From NCBI RefSeq assembly GCF_020497125.1, contig NC_059084.1, positions 10,567,501 through 10,631,500 of the forward strand: 64,000 nucleotides of DNA. Direction: 5' to 3'. Within the stretch, counting starts at the first letter, position 1; every line of letters starts with the position of its first letter. The notes below the pieces were generated by a model. That model searched no databases. It was given only the letters and a program-made list of their open reading frames with translations, and was not told the DNA's origin. Shown here one piece after another: positions 12,901 through 24,250 of the stretch. This DNA is from Mauremys mutica. Taxonomy: Eukaryota; Chordata; Testudines; Geoemydidae. The position numbers and the translations under genes are program-made.

Positions 12901-15527
12901 TATGAAATGATCTAATGCTCTCAGTACGCATCACAGAAAAGCACCATCACATCTGGCATCCTTGTTAGCAGACTCAGAAGGCTGAATAGGCCCTGGAAAA
13001 TTCACTCCCCAAAACATGGTCCCTCCAGTTCAAGGCTGAATCAGACCGGCAGGTGGCATAGGAGTCCTGAACGGAAACTACCTGGGCTAGGGCTCAAATT
13101 GGGCGGTTACGTGATGATGTGGCATACTGGTGGCACCCCTCTCAAGCTGCCTTCTTGGTCCCTAAAAGCTCAGCTTTCACATTTTTTAAGTAAGTCGCTA
13201 GCTGTTGCAAAGTAAACCTTGTAAATGTGATCCATGTGCAAAGCAATGCTGCGACATCTGCCTGAGTATGTGGAGAGGGTGAAACAGCAGTTCTGAGAGG
13301 CATGAACTGCCTTCATCTCAATGGATGTTAATTCAGAAGCCCAGTGATGACAATTTAAAAGTTAGCATCACTGACTATTTCACTGCAGGGAGGAAGGAAA
13401 ATGTATTATAAATATTTACATAATCAACTATGAGTAAAAGCTCATTTTAACATCACAAGTAGGTGGACGTGATACATTACAAACACTTATGTCCCCTCAC
13501 AGTAAAGAAGCAGTCAGTCGCAAACTGCCCAGCAGTCTGAGCCCCTTTAAAGGGAGCCAAACCCAAGGAGCCCCGTAGAGTTAATGGGAGGGAATTACAC
13601 TAGCAAAAGACTGAAGGTCCAAGGAGTTGAGAGGCGCACACATGAGCAGATTTTTAACATCCGCACAGTGTGAGAGCAGTGTCTCATTTTAGCATCTGAA
13701 GTGGGTAAAGCTTGGAAGAATACCCCTACACTTTTGTTTTCCTTCCTGATTTCACCTCTGCTATGCTGTATGTTTTCTGGGGCTGAGTATCAAGAGATGC
13801 TAATTCACCAATTTGCATAAGGAATAAGTTACAAAATTCAGATTAAAAAACCCAGAATGTATTTACTGAATGGAAAATCGGGCTGATAGGCAGCAAGGAA
13901 ATGCCAAAGTGGAGAAGGATCTGGGCTGCAGATTCACTAGTTTTACCTGTGAAACAGACCCTCCAAATTCTCCATCTCTACTCTTCCAGACCCAACTGCA
14001 GATGCTATGAGGAAGCTCTAAAAATCTGTTTAAATACTTGACCCTCACCAGCACCGAGTCTTTCAAAGCTCTCTCCATCCTCATTTCCCACCCCCTCCTT
14101 CTTCTTCTTCTTCAAGTCCTGACCCTAAATTATCTCCACCTTCAACATAACAAGGAAAAATTTAGACAATCTAATGACAAACTGAACAGAACTGGGCATT
14201 ATAAAGCAGTGTTCAAGAATAACACCACATTAACTTCTGTCTAGACAATCAAAGGTAAAATCTCTTTACAATATCTCATTGCAGGGAAGCACCGCTAATT
14301 CCACAGCACACTTTAATATTGCAGTGACAGCACTGAGTCTGAGCCCAAACCATAGTGGGAAGCTTGCACCCACTGCTTCCAGGCCCAGAGATGAGATTAC
14401 TACTAATCAGTTCCAAGTTATACTAGGCACTTCACAGATCTACTATACCAGACCTCGTGAAATGATTCAGAATTCGTCAGACTCTTCTGGTCACCTATTA
14501 CTCTTATACCTGTAACTTAGCATCTGTGTGATCTACAGTGCAAAAGACAATTCCAGGATTTCCATTTGTTTTCCATTACTATAATTAGAGCTTCCGGATT
14601 ATGGTTTAGATTCTAGGTGAACAGCAGGGACTCTGGGGGTAGAAGAGAGTCAACTGGACAGATATAGTAGAGAACTTATTTTTAAAGGAATAAGTGATTC
14701 TGGATGAAACGGAGTTGTGTTACACCATGCTATACCATATTATATAAAATATTATTAAAATACTATATATACCATTGTAGCTTCACTTAAAATATCAACT
14801 TTTACCACACTGCAGGGTTTTGACTCCACTGAAGAATTTCCTGTAGTTAGAATGTAAAATATATACTGCAGCAAAGTATTAAACTTTCCACAGTAAAAGA
14901 GTTGACTTTTAAAGCAACAACTGTAATGTTAAGTACTAGTTGGTATTAATAACGTGCAACTACTAAATATACGAGTTTTTGGTTCCGTCTTTCCTTTACT
15001 CTCCAAATCTTTTGCAGCACAACAAGGCTTTCAGTACCTTGAACATATTGTCTGGCCTCCAGCGATGATGACCCTGAGAGTCAGTGCCAAGAAGAGGCCA
15101 ACCAGGATGTGCTGTAAGGGGCCCCTTTTTTCATCTTTCTTCTTCTTCAACATATCGTGATGCTATTTCTTATGTAACTTTACTTATCTTTGAAACAAAC
15201 CAACCCCATGCACAGCAAGTTCTGTGGCTGGAATACCAGCATGCAGATAGGAAGGCTGAAAGTCAAGATGCCAGAGTAGTTGGAAACCACCAACCTCTCT
15301 AGAAATCTGTATTTCATGAGGAAGAAAATTAGATGTAAATAAAAGTTTAAATGCAGCATGGTAAAAATATTTATTGCATGGGGAATTCTGTCTTGCATAT
15401 CCACTAAGAAGAAAATAATATTCCTTCCCTTTAATTAAACAATTTTAATTTCCAAGACTTACATTTTAATAATAGGTCCCACAGCTTTTCTGTTTAGCAC
15501 AGCAGACTGGCTACTCCGATTTTGATT
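9903..15527. other. Intronic DNA without a recognised gene
   Basis: AT-rich sequence with one old MIR at 10375-10560 and a small CTT/TTC run near 14097. No exon with convincing splice sites and conserved product was seen on either strand. Confidence 0.5.
10375..10560 (-). repeat. Old MIR-type SINE
   Basis: Reverse-complement MIR pattern: TAAGCCTCACAACACCTCTT, ATTATTCCCATTTCACAAAT, GATTCAATGACTCAAAGTCA and GTGACAGTGCTGGGAATAGC in the expected order. Moderately diverged. Confidence 0.75.
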
Positions 15528-15543
15528 GGGGGGGGGGGGGGGG
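15528..15543 (+). repeat. Poly-G run (16 bases)
   Basis: An uninterrupted run of G about 45 bases before the turtle SINE. Length may be unstable or a sequencing-sensitive site. Confidence 0.9.
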
Positions 15544-15587
15544 TCACAAAATTTTCTTGATAGTGACTCTAAACGCCTTCTATTTGA

Positions 15588-15768
15588 AGAGGGATAGCTC
15601 AGTGGTTTGAGCATTGGCCTGCTAAACCCAGGGTTGTGAATTCAATCCTTGAGGGGGCCATTTAGGGAACTGGGGTGAAAACCTGTCTGGGGATTGGTCC
15701 TGCTTTGAGCAGGGGCTTGGACTAGATGACCTCCTGAGGTCCCCTCCAACCCTGATATTCTATGATAT
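15588..15768 (+). mobile_element. Turtle tRNA-derived SINE (Cry-type) with CR1-like tail
   Basis: The head has a pol III A box (TAGCTCAGTGGTTTGAGCA) and a B box-like GGTTGTGAATTCAATCC at tRNA spacing. The body continues GGGGGCCATTTAGGGAACTG and the tail GACTAGATGACCTCCTGAGG ... CCCTGATATTCTATGATATT matches the 3' end of CR1 LINEs, which such SINEs use for mobilisation. This is the clearest lineage marker in the window and points to a cryptodiran turtle. Low divergence suggests a relatively young copy. Confidence 0.9.
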
Positions 15769-16192
15769 TGTTGTTGGTTTTTAACTTCCCTATGCGCTAA
15801 TGTGATCACATGTTAGTCTATAAATATCACAGGTCTTGTGTAGTCCAGGTTGGAAGTACCACAGAGAAAAAGCATCAACATGATGGGAAAAGTGTGATTT
15901 TTCTATTGCTTTAGCAACTTCTAGGCAACAGTTTAGAGGGAATCTCTGAAATGTGCTGAATTAGGCAACTATTCTTCTGGTTTCAAAAATCCTGATATCA
16001 ATCAAACTCAGGTAAAAATGGAAGAAATAGCTATTTAGGTTTTTAAGTACTAAGAGTACTTAAACAAACAAACAAAATATCAGCCATTCACAAAACCTTT
16101 TTCATGATGAGATTGTTCCAGAGTTTCCTACCTTTGGTAAAATATGTATAGAAGTCCAACCAAAATCTGTAATATCTCCTCCTCACACTTAA

Positions 16193-16552
16193 GGCTAGTC
16201 TACCTTGGCAATGCTAAAGCGCTGCCGTAGCAGCGCTTTAACGTGCCTTGTGTGGTCGCAGCGCTGGGAGAGCTCTTTCACTTTAAGACTCCGAAGTTAA
16301 AGCTGCTGTCTTGAGGGAAAATCAATTTGGTATTCCTCAGCAGACATGGGTATGTATCACAAAACTAATGTACAGAGCTCTCCCAGCACTCTAAAAAAAC
16401 CCCACCTCCATGAGGGGCGTAGCTCCCAGCACTGGTGCACTGTCTACACTGGTGCTTTATAGCACTGAAACTTGCTGCACTCAGGGGAGTGTTTTCTCAC
16501 AGCCTGAGCAAGAAAGTTGCAGCGCTGTAAATTGCCAGTGTAGACACACCCC
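16193..16552. mobile_element. GTCTACACTGGCA-type MITE, interrupted by a 99-base unit
   Basis: Left end GGCTAGTCTACCTTGGCAAT; right end reversed GGGGTGTGTCTACACTGGCA. Internal landmarks AAAGCGCTGCCGTAGCAGCG, GAGCTC palindrome, AAAAAAACCCCACCTCCATG and GGTGCACTGTCTACACTGGT match the element at 29318-29556 in reverse order. The copy is split at its GAGCTC centre by the segment 16276-16374. Non-coding. Confidence 0.75.
16276..16374. mobile_element. 99-base inserted unit, copy A
   Basis: Runs from TTTCACTTTAAGACTCC to AAAACTAATGTACA. It sits inside the MITE 16193-16552 and is flanked by the direct repeat GAGCTCT (16270-16276 and 16375-16381). The same unit occurs once more at 17036-17134 with about 90% identity. 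No terminal inverted repeats, poly-A tail or reading frame are visible. Superfamily unknown. Confidence 0.6.
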
Positions 16553-17035
16553 AAGTATTCTTCTTAAAACCCTCTCTTGGGTTGCTATTAGGAATAAATG
16601 TTAGACAGGAGAGGATTTCAGAAAAACACTATTAAAACACGAATGTTGCAATCTATCAGTTCTGTAGTCCATGCTTTTATAAAAGGGACTTTTGCTATTC
16701 CAGATTTTTGTATTCTTTAATAAAAAAAATTGATGTCAAGTAAACTTCAGTTTCAGACCAATAAATATCTGATGCTCTATGCAGTATCAAAGTGGTGATT
16801 ACGTGTCACCCCCTCTATCTTAGACTTTACATTTTTATTTAAATTACATAGAACAGAACAGAATGGCTCATGACACCTTAACGGGGGAGCAGGTACCACA
16901 TCTCCATAATAATGGTAGGTAAATCATTTTATTGCTATAGTTAAGGCAAAACTAGTTTTTTGTTAAAACATTTATTACAAACATTTCTTTCATCCCATAG
17001 TAAGGTGATTATACTTAATGGATGAAACAATAATC

Positions 17036-17134
17036 TTTCACTTTAAGACTCCAGAGTTTGAGCTGCTGTCTTGAGGAAAAATCAGTTTGGTATTCCTTAG
17101 CATACATGTGTCTGTATCACAAAACTAATGTACA
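17036..17134. mobile_element. 99-base unit, copy B
   Basis: Same ends as copy A (TTTCACTTTAAGACTCC to AAAACTAATGTACA), same orientation, about 10 substitutions and no indels. Its flanks, CAATAATC and CAATTAGC, match at 6 of 8 positions and could be an eroded 8-base target duplication. It could instead be the ancestral single-copy locus from which copy A was derived. Confidence 0.5.
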
Positions 17135-18184
17135 CAATTAGCAGTCTTTTCTTAAATAAGGCCCAGGAGCATGCTCTTATGGAAACAATCACCTTTCACT
17201 TCTTTACAGAAAGTCAGAGCTGAAACAGAGATACATTCTTGTTGCTGCATGCAACAGCAAAGATCCTACCTATTTTTAGTTCACTTTTTCACTAAGAAAA
17301 CAGCTGGGAGCCTGATAAAAATACTTTGGTGACAAATTTAATGGTTTGAATTTTAAAGTTATTTTTAAACAAGATTCTAGTCATCTTTCAAAATAAGAAA
17401 CATGGTTAAGCAGCACTTGGGTTACTGCCTGATAAGTCTCTGTGATCCAATCAGAGCAAAACTGGGAAACTTATCAACACCTCCTCTGATCCTCAAGCTG
17501 GTTGCAGGCCAGCTTTTTTCGTGAATGAAAGCAGCTCTGCTTTGACCTGCCTTGTTTTCCTTTCTCCCTTCCCTCACTCTCACCTTCCTTGTGCAATGCT
17601 CCCTATCAGCTATAGAATTAGTGATCTACCTGCGCTGAATACACATTGTGAAGCAAACAGATGTGGAGATCACTGCTTCTGGAGACAGCTTGTGAAGGCT
17701 GGAAATTGCATTTGGTAATAAGCTGGGTGGGTCCTATGGTAGTTTGACTCTGCGGAGCACGAGCAGAAAGTAAAGTGTTCTAGCAGAAATGGGGAAGGGT
17801 CAAGATCTCCTCTATGAAAGCACTCTCTAAAAGAATACAAAGGAATTCACAACTCACAATCTATTGATGTTTATAAAAATATTAACGGCCCACATAATTT
17901 ACATTAAGATCAGGATATTAGCACTAATCTTACATATATTGTTATCCTCTAATCTTCAAACCTGCATTCCAATCTACTGTTTAAAAGCAAACATTTTAGT
18001 GACATGTTCATCTGATAGAATATGCTCATGATTGTTACACATATTTTACTTTTACTAATAACTTCACTTACTGATACATCAGGTTACATACATCATACAT
18101 CTAATTTCTGCAGCGAGTTATGTTACCCACAGGAATAATGATTATGTCAGAATATATTGCTACTTTGAATTCATTTGATATCTT
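17135..18184. other. Intronic DNA without a recognised gene
   Basis: AT-rich, no gene or clear repeat seen. Confidence 0.5.
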
Positions 18185-18385
18185 ATATCCATACATTTCA
18201 AAGCACTTTGCAAATATGAACCTCAACACCTTTGTGCGGTAGGGAAGTATTATGCCCATTTTACAGATGGGGAAATTAAGGCACAAAGAGGTTAACTGGG
18301 TTACCCAAGTTCCCACAGGAAGTCTGTGGCAGAGCCAGGAATAGAACTCATCTTGTGCCTTAACCACAAGTCTATCCTTCCTTCC
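18185..18385 (-). repeat. MIR-type SINE
   Basis: Well preserved reverse-complement MIR: TTTACAGATGGGGAAATTAA, GGCACAAAGAGGTTAACTGG, GTCTGTGGCAGAGCCAGGAA and a tRNA-derived end reading TGTGCCTTAACCACAAG (reverse of the A-box side CTTGTGGTTAAGGCACA). Confidence 0.85.
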
Positions 18386-19789
18386 TACTGAACATAAATA
18401 TGTACAGTACTAAGGCACAGTAGGAAAGAAAAATTCCAGTTCTCATATTGTACTAGAGAACTAGGTAAAATAAAGACCAGATCATTGCTGAGACTCAAGC
18501 CTGAGGATAAAATATCAAGAACCAAGTAAACTACTATGTTCATAGTTTGTTATAAAATTACCATAGGCAGAAAGTTGCCTTAGCAGGCACTAACTTTGCC
18601 GATGCCTAGAGTACTGTCTTAAAAGTGTTATTCAAAGATTTTGGAATGTCTATACAGGAATAGTTAAAGTTCAGTTGTGGCAGCTTGATAGCTAGTGAGT
18701 TAGATAGGCACTGCATTCCACATACTGTCTTCAGTAATTTCACAAACACTTACTGTCAGCATTTACAATACATGAAGAGGAATAGTAAATTAACTCCAGT
18801 TGCCAGGATTTTAAGTGTACATGATTATATAGTGATCACTTTTCAGTTCAGAAAATGATCTAATTTGAATAATTTTTACACAAGTTGCTATAAAAATGCG
18901 GCAGTACTGACAGGCCACATGATCAGGGCTAGATATAGCTCACCGCAGGGCTACGCCCCTTTGATATGCCCTCCCACATGACCCAAAGCCCTTACCCTCC
19001 CCCAACTGCAGCAGCTTTGGTAAAAATAGCTCTTTGCTGGCTTTTGCTTTGCCTGTAGTTTACATAAGCACTCTGGGGGAAGGGGACCCTTGCAGTGGAT
19101 CTAAGGTACTCAACAGCCTAGTAGAAAATTTCTTGGGTGGCTGGTGCATTTTGAATACAAATTATAGAGTAAGACTGTTGGATTTGGCCTTAGATGTGCA
19201 TACCTTTTTGCAATATTAGTGTATCATACACACAGGCTTTATAGTAACTGTAATTATTTATTTTCATGCAATTCAGATAAAAAAATCAATTCATGTTTAT
19301 TGGTTTATATTACACATTGTGTTTTAAATCCCAGTAGCCATCAATTCAGATGCTGCCCACAAAACACTGAAATGGGTAACATAAATAATGCTTATTTAAA
19401 AATTAGCTATCAATTTTTTTCTTTACCAGCTAATGGTTTATCGTAGATTCATTTAGACACGTATTATAAATAGTATTTTTCAATTATTTTTTTAACCTGA
19501 TGAAAATGTTTTTTTCTCATGTAGAAGAGAATACAGTATATGGCATTACAAAACAGTTTTTTATATTTCATACAATACAGGTCTGATAAACTTATCACAC
19601 TTCATTTTAGTCATGTTTCTTTTTTTTCTTTTTTAGTAGATCTGTTTTTTCCCATCCCTCCAGTTTTCATCCCTGCCTGCTCCTCCAAGCATCCCACCTT
19701 TCGCACACCCCATTTTACACCCTTATTTCCACTACCATAAAAACGTCATATCAGCCTCTCCCACATAGCCACTAGATGCACTTCCTTCA
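18386..19789. other. Intronic DNA without a recognised gene
   Basis: AT-rich, only short random reading frames. Nothing recognisable. Confidence 0.5.
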
Positions 19790-19972
19790 AAAGCCTGTCA
19801 GTACAGCTCCTAGACCTGCCACCGAAAGCGTTACATAACAGTCGAAGTGCTCTCTCACCCTGGGGACTCCATGTGCTGCATCTACAGTGCTCCTCCCAGC
19901 CCCGGGAAAGATTGGGAATCGAACCTGGCTCTATCACATGGCACTACAAAGCACTGCCAACTGGCCTGGCCT
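19790..19972 (-). repeat. tRNA-derived SINE candidate
   Basis: On the minus strand GGCCAGGCCAGTTGGCAGTG is followed about 30 bases later by a B-box-like GCCAGGTTCGATTCCC, giving the two pol III promoter boxes of a tRNA-derived head. The body runs on through CGGGGCTGGGAGGAGCACTG. It differs from the Cry-type SINE at 15588. Family not identified. Confidence 0.55.
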
Positions 19973-22640
19973 AAATTCATGTTTGTGTCAGAAATTTTCT
20001 ATTGCATTTTACCTTTGGAATACTTTTAGCTTTATTATGTTTTTTAAAACAGATATTTTATGAGGTTTTGCTCTCTCTCTCTTTAGGTATTGATTTGATA
20101 AATGCATTCCTTCAATTGTCTTTCTCCCTCTCATAATGTTCCTTCTGTATCAGCACACCAAAAGTAACAAGAGCTCTCACAGAAGCTCTATATTCTACAA
20201 GGTGTAGTGCTCCCTGAGAGGGAACATCAGAAATGACCGATTCCAAAGTCAGGCAAAAATTTCTTAGCGGCTATTCATAAACAATGTCAAGTAAACTGTA
20301 AAATTCTAAAAATATCACTGTCACACACCTGTTCCACATTTGCTGCTGTCAGAGTGCTTTGTAAAAACATACCACTTCAGTAAGCTATTTCCTGTCAGAG
20401 CAGCATTTGCTCTGGGCCTTTCACAAAACCACCCAGTCCTAAATGGAGAAACTCCCTTGCAGGTCCCCTGTATGAAAAGCTGATTGTTCCAGCCAATAGA
20501 ATTCTGCCGTTAACATCAGCGGTCATGACACTTTAATCATAGTGGAGTCGACTAGCCTATCATCAAATCCACTCAGCAAATACGAGTCTAGCTGTTACAA
20601 AGGTAATGCAAAAATGACGCAGTCAACTCTGCACTCACTTTTTGCTTCCTCAAGCATTTATTTATAACTTTTAACTACATTTTATACCTACAGATTTTCT
20701 TTCCAACAGATGCCTTAGTACCCAGCTGCAGAGACTTTCCTTTTTTTCCAATTTCTCCTATTGTGCCGAAATGCTGCTCCCCCTCCAGATCCCCCCCAAC
20801 CTCACAACTCGAAACAACCTCACACAAGGGTTTTAGTTATACAAAAAGAGTTGGTGAGAGAGAAGTGGGGGGGGGGGAGAGAGTGAAAATTAATGATCAG
20901 GAAGCAATATTGAAGAAAGTTAGAATAGCCTCATTTTGATTTATTTTAACACTCAAGGGAGCTGTGGTTTTACGCAGGAATAGAAACCAAAGTCCAATAC
21001 AGTTTTTAAAAAGAAATTTCTGACAATTTACATTTCCAATTATTATTGAAAACGAAAGCAAATTAAATTATGCACTAAGAGTTTTACTGATTTTCTCAGC
21101 TTTTTTTACACTATTAAAAGTTAACAGAAGCAAAACAAATCTATTGAAACATACTGGTACCTCAAAAGCAAGCAACTAAACACTGTATACAGTTTATAGA
21201 AACACCACCACTTCCCTCCACTTAACCCTCCGACATGTCATCCTAAGTAAATCCATTCCAGCACAGACTGAACACAAGTTTTCTTTTACAAACAGAGGAA
21301 GCAAATTAAAGGAAATTTTTAGCACAGAAAAATAAAAATCGAGCATAAAAATAATCTATTTTCTTATTGGTTCAAATTTTATTTTAAAGGGCTGTTTCTT
21401 TTAAACAGAATATAATTTTCACCAAATACCAACTGCAGAGAAAAGTTACATTTTCCCCCCCCAAGTTATACAGATGCTAATGCATGTTCTTTGGAGGGCA
21501 AACTTTACAGCATTCAGCTTATGGACGACATATTTCACCTATAATGTTACAGTTTACTCTGTGTGCATTTGATTTATTCAGAACATTACTTTCATGTCTT
21601 TTAAATCAACATTTTAAAAATGTATTTGGTGTCAGGAGGACATAAATCTGATGCTCATGAAAAGGAAAGACTAATAACATCTGTTAGAGCTAAGTATAGT
21701 GATGGCAAGCACTATGAAATTCCCCCACTTAGCTCTATCAACATGTCTCAAATCTCTGTGTATGGCACATGGCTGCTTTTTGACCCTTAAGCTTTTCTTG
21801 TCATGAAAATGTCAATTATGCCATTTTATTGCCAATAGTAGCCTGGTACTATGATGAGGTACCTACTACAGGGCCAGAATCACAAAACTCAACTAACTTC
21901 TCCTGGTGACGTAAACTAGGATTTTAAAAACATGAAACGCTTTTACACCAGCTCACCACAAGCACAGCCCACCTAGTCAACAAATTCTTTAAAAGTTAAA
22001 CTGCTACTTAAAATAGTTACTAAAATCTGAAGATGATAAAGCCTAATTCATCCTGAGTCTAAGTTTACTGACTTTTAATAAAATTACAAGGATGAATTCA
22101 GCCCATTACATCTTTATTAAGTTTTACAATCATAAAACAAAATAATTAAGTAGTACAATGTTTGATACACAAGAGTGTTGCTTTATATTGTACAACTAAA
22201 AATGAAACATGAATTCAATGAAGAATTTATTTTGAGTCAATTCTGATTAACTATTTAGTAAGAACTTGGAATACATCCATCAAATCACACATTAATGGAT
22301 TATTCTTATAAGTATTGGACATTATAGTTAAACTGAAAATAGCCAATAAAGCCTCCAATCTTCACAATTTATTGTCAACGTGTCAAGAGTTTTACACCAT
22401 CTCTTACAGACCCAAAATGAACTTTATCTGCGCTGACAAATTATGAATTTAAATTCTTCTCAGATGGCCACTGAGTAAATCTGTCTTGATTGCAAGTTAA
22501 AAAATACTGGCTTTGCAAAAAAAGAAAACATTGTCTAACTGAAATGTGCTTGCCTAAAAAAAAAAAGAAAAAAGAAATGTGTCTAAGTTCAGCCCCCTAC
22601 CCCCTCACTCCCCTGTATAATTACTAGCACTTTGGTAATA
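19973..22640. other. Intronic DNA without a recognised gene
   Basis: AT-rich. Contains a short CT run near 20070, a G run near 20867 and an A-rich stretch near 22555. I see no exon. Confidence 0.5.
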
Positions 22641-22838
22641 CACCTCTACCCTGATATAACGTGACCCGATATAACATGAATTCAGATATAAAGCGGTAAA
22701 GCAGCGCTCGTGGGGGGGGGGAGGTGGGGGGCTGCACACTCCGGCGGATCAAAGCAAGTTCAATATAATGTGGTTTCACCTATAACGCAGTAAGATTTTT
22801 TTGGCTCCCGAGGACAGCGTTATATTGGGGTAGAGGTG
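22641..22838 (+). mobile_element. TA-flanked MITE, CACCTCTACCC family, copy 1
   Basis: TA duplicated at 22639-22640 and 22839-22840. Left end CACCTCTACCCTGATATAAC; right end reversed CACCTCTACCCCAATATAAC. The interior repeats GATATAACnnG motifs and holds a short GC-rich core with a G run. TA duplication and end structure suggest a Tc1/mariner-pogo type non-autonomous element. 198 bases. Confidence 0.85.
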
Positions 22839-22858
22839 TATATTCCATTGGTTTATTT

Positions 22859-23164
22859 CAGGGGTCGGCAAACTTTCAGAAGTGGTGTGCCGAGTCTTCA
22901 TTTATTCACTCTAATTTAAGGTTTCGCGTGCCAGTAATAAATTTTAATGTTTTTAGAAGGTCTCTTCCTATAAGTCTATAATATAGAACTAAACTATTGT
23001 TGTATGTAAGTAAGGTTTTAAAAATATTTAAGAAGCTTAATTTAAAATTAAATTAAAATGCAGAGCCCGCCGGACTAGTGGCCAGGACCTGGGCAGTGTG
23101 AGTGCCACTGAAAATCAGCTCGCGTGCCGCCTTCGGCACACGTGCCATAGGTTGCCTACCCCTG
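22859..23164 (+). mobile_element. hAT-like non-autonomous element (CAGGGGTCGGCAA family)
   Basis: Starts CAGGGGTCGGCAAACTTTC and ends GGTTGCCTACCCCTG. Flanked by GTTTATTT (22851-22858) and GTTTATAT (23165-23172), a 7/8 match to the 8-base duplication of hAT elements. The same family is inserted at 40139-40473 in the opposite orientation. Interior landmarks GTGGTGTGCCGAGTCTTCAT and AGTGCCACTGAAAATCAGCT are shared. Non-coding. Confidence 0.9.
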
Positions 23165-23198
23165 GTTTATATTCTGTAGCTGAGTTTGCATCTATGTA

Positions 23199-24250
23199 CA
23201 CCTCTACCCCGATAGAACGCGAGTTCGCATACAACATGGTAAGCTCTGACACGCTGCTCTGAGCAGCATGTTAAGGGTGTCGGGCCAGGCCGGGCCTGAG
23301 GGGTTTGATAAGGGGCAGAGGGTCTTGGGGGAGGTCAGGGGCTCCCCCCCACAGGATCTGGGAGGCAGGAGCTGTGGGAGGGCACTTTTGGGGGGCCCGT
23401 AGTCCCAGAGAATTAGCGGGGGGCCGGGAGCAGCCCGTTCTGCTTCCCTCGCCCCAGCCGTGTCGCTCGGGGGAGGGGGTTTGAGGAAAGGGATCCCCCC
23501 AACACTCACCCGCAGCGGTGGAAGTGGAGCAGCCTGACCCCAGCCCGCTCTACTCCGCCAGCTCTCAGCCGCAGCGCTCCGCTTCCCGCCGCAGGTGAGT
23601 ACAGGAGGGTGTCCTTTCCCCAACCTATCCGCACTCACCGGCAGCAGGAAGTGGAGCGCCGCAGCTGGGAGGTGGCAGAGTGGAGCAGGCTGGGGCCGCG
23701 TCGCTCCACTTCCCGTTGCCAGTGAGTGCGGAGGGTCCTTTCCCCAACCTTCCCGCACTCACCGGTGCCGGGAAGCGGAGCAGCCCAGCCCCAGCCAGCT
23801 CCACTCTGCCAGATCCCGGCCATGGCGCTCCGCTTCCCGCCGCAAGTGAGTGCAGGACCTTTCCCCAGCCGCCCCCCAGTGACACGGCAGGGGCCGGGGC
23901 AAGGAAAGCAGAGCAGGCTGGGGCCACGTCGCTCTGCTTCCCGCCACAGGTGAGTGCGGGGGGCATCCTTTCCCCAACCTACCCGCACTCACCGACGGCG
24001 GGAAGCGGAGCGCCGTGGCTGGGAGCTGGCAGGGTGGAGCGGACTGAGGCCGGGCTGCTCCGCTTCCTGCCGCTGGTGGTGAGGGGTGGATAGGGGTTGG
24101 AGCAGGCAGGGGATGGGGGTCTCTGGAGGGGGCGGTCAGGGAACAAGGAACGGGGGGGAGGGCAAAGCAAGTTTGATATAATGTGGTCTCACCTATAACG
24201 CGGTGAGGTTTTTTGTCTCCCAAGGACCACGTTATATCGGGGTAGAGCGG
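23199..24250 (+). mobile_element. TA-flanked MITE, CACCTCTACCC family, copy 2, enlarged by tandem repeats
   Basis: TA at 23197-23198 and 24251-24252. Left end CACCTCTACCCCGATAGAAC; right end reversed CCGCTCTACCCCGATATAAC. The right 80 bases (GTTTGATATAATGTGGTCTC, ACCTATAACGCGGTGAGGTT) match copies 1 and 3. The centre, which is under 100 bases in the others, is here about 900 bases of GC-rich sequence with tandem units. Reading frames up to 184 residues in this stretch come from the repeat and are not genes. Confidence 0.85.
23505..24075. repeat. GC-rich tandem repeat, unit about 120 bases, about four units
   Basis: The phrase GCACTCACCGGCAGCAGG recurs near 23505, 23632, 23755 and 23989, and GCCGCAGGTGAGTGCGG near 23589, 23715, 23841 and 23944. 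The two phrases are inverted relative to each other (ACTCACC versus GGTGAGT), so each unit is a palindrome with GCTCCGCTTCCCGCCGC at one side and its reverse complement at the other. Confidence 0.8.

Noticed and set aside
15598..15650. A functional tRNA gene
   Set aside because: A and B boxes are present but the cloverleaf is not intact and the sequence continues into a SINE body with a CR1 tail.
23204..24223. Several overlapping open frames up to 184 codons on both strands
   Set aside because: They lie entirely within the GC-rich tandem repeat of the enlarged MITE; proline/alanine-rich products arise from the repeat in all frames.
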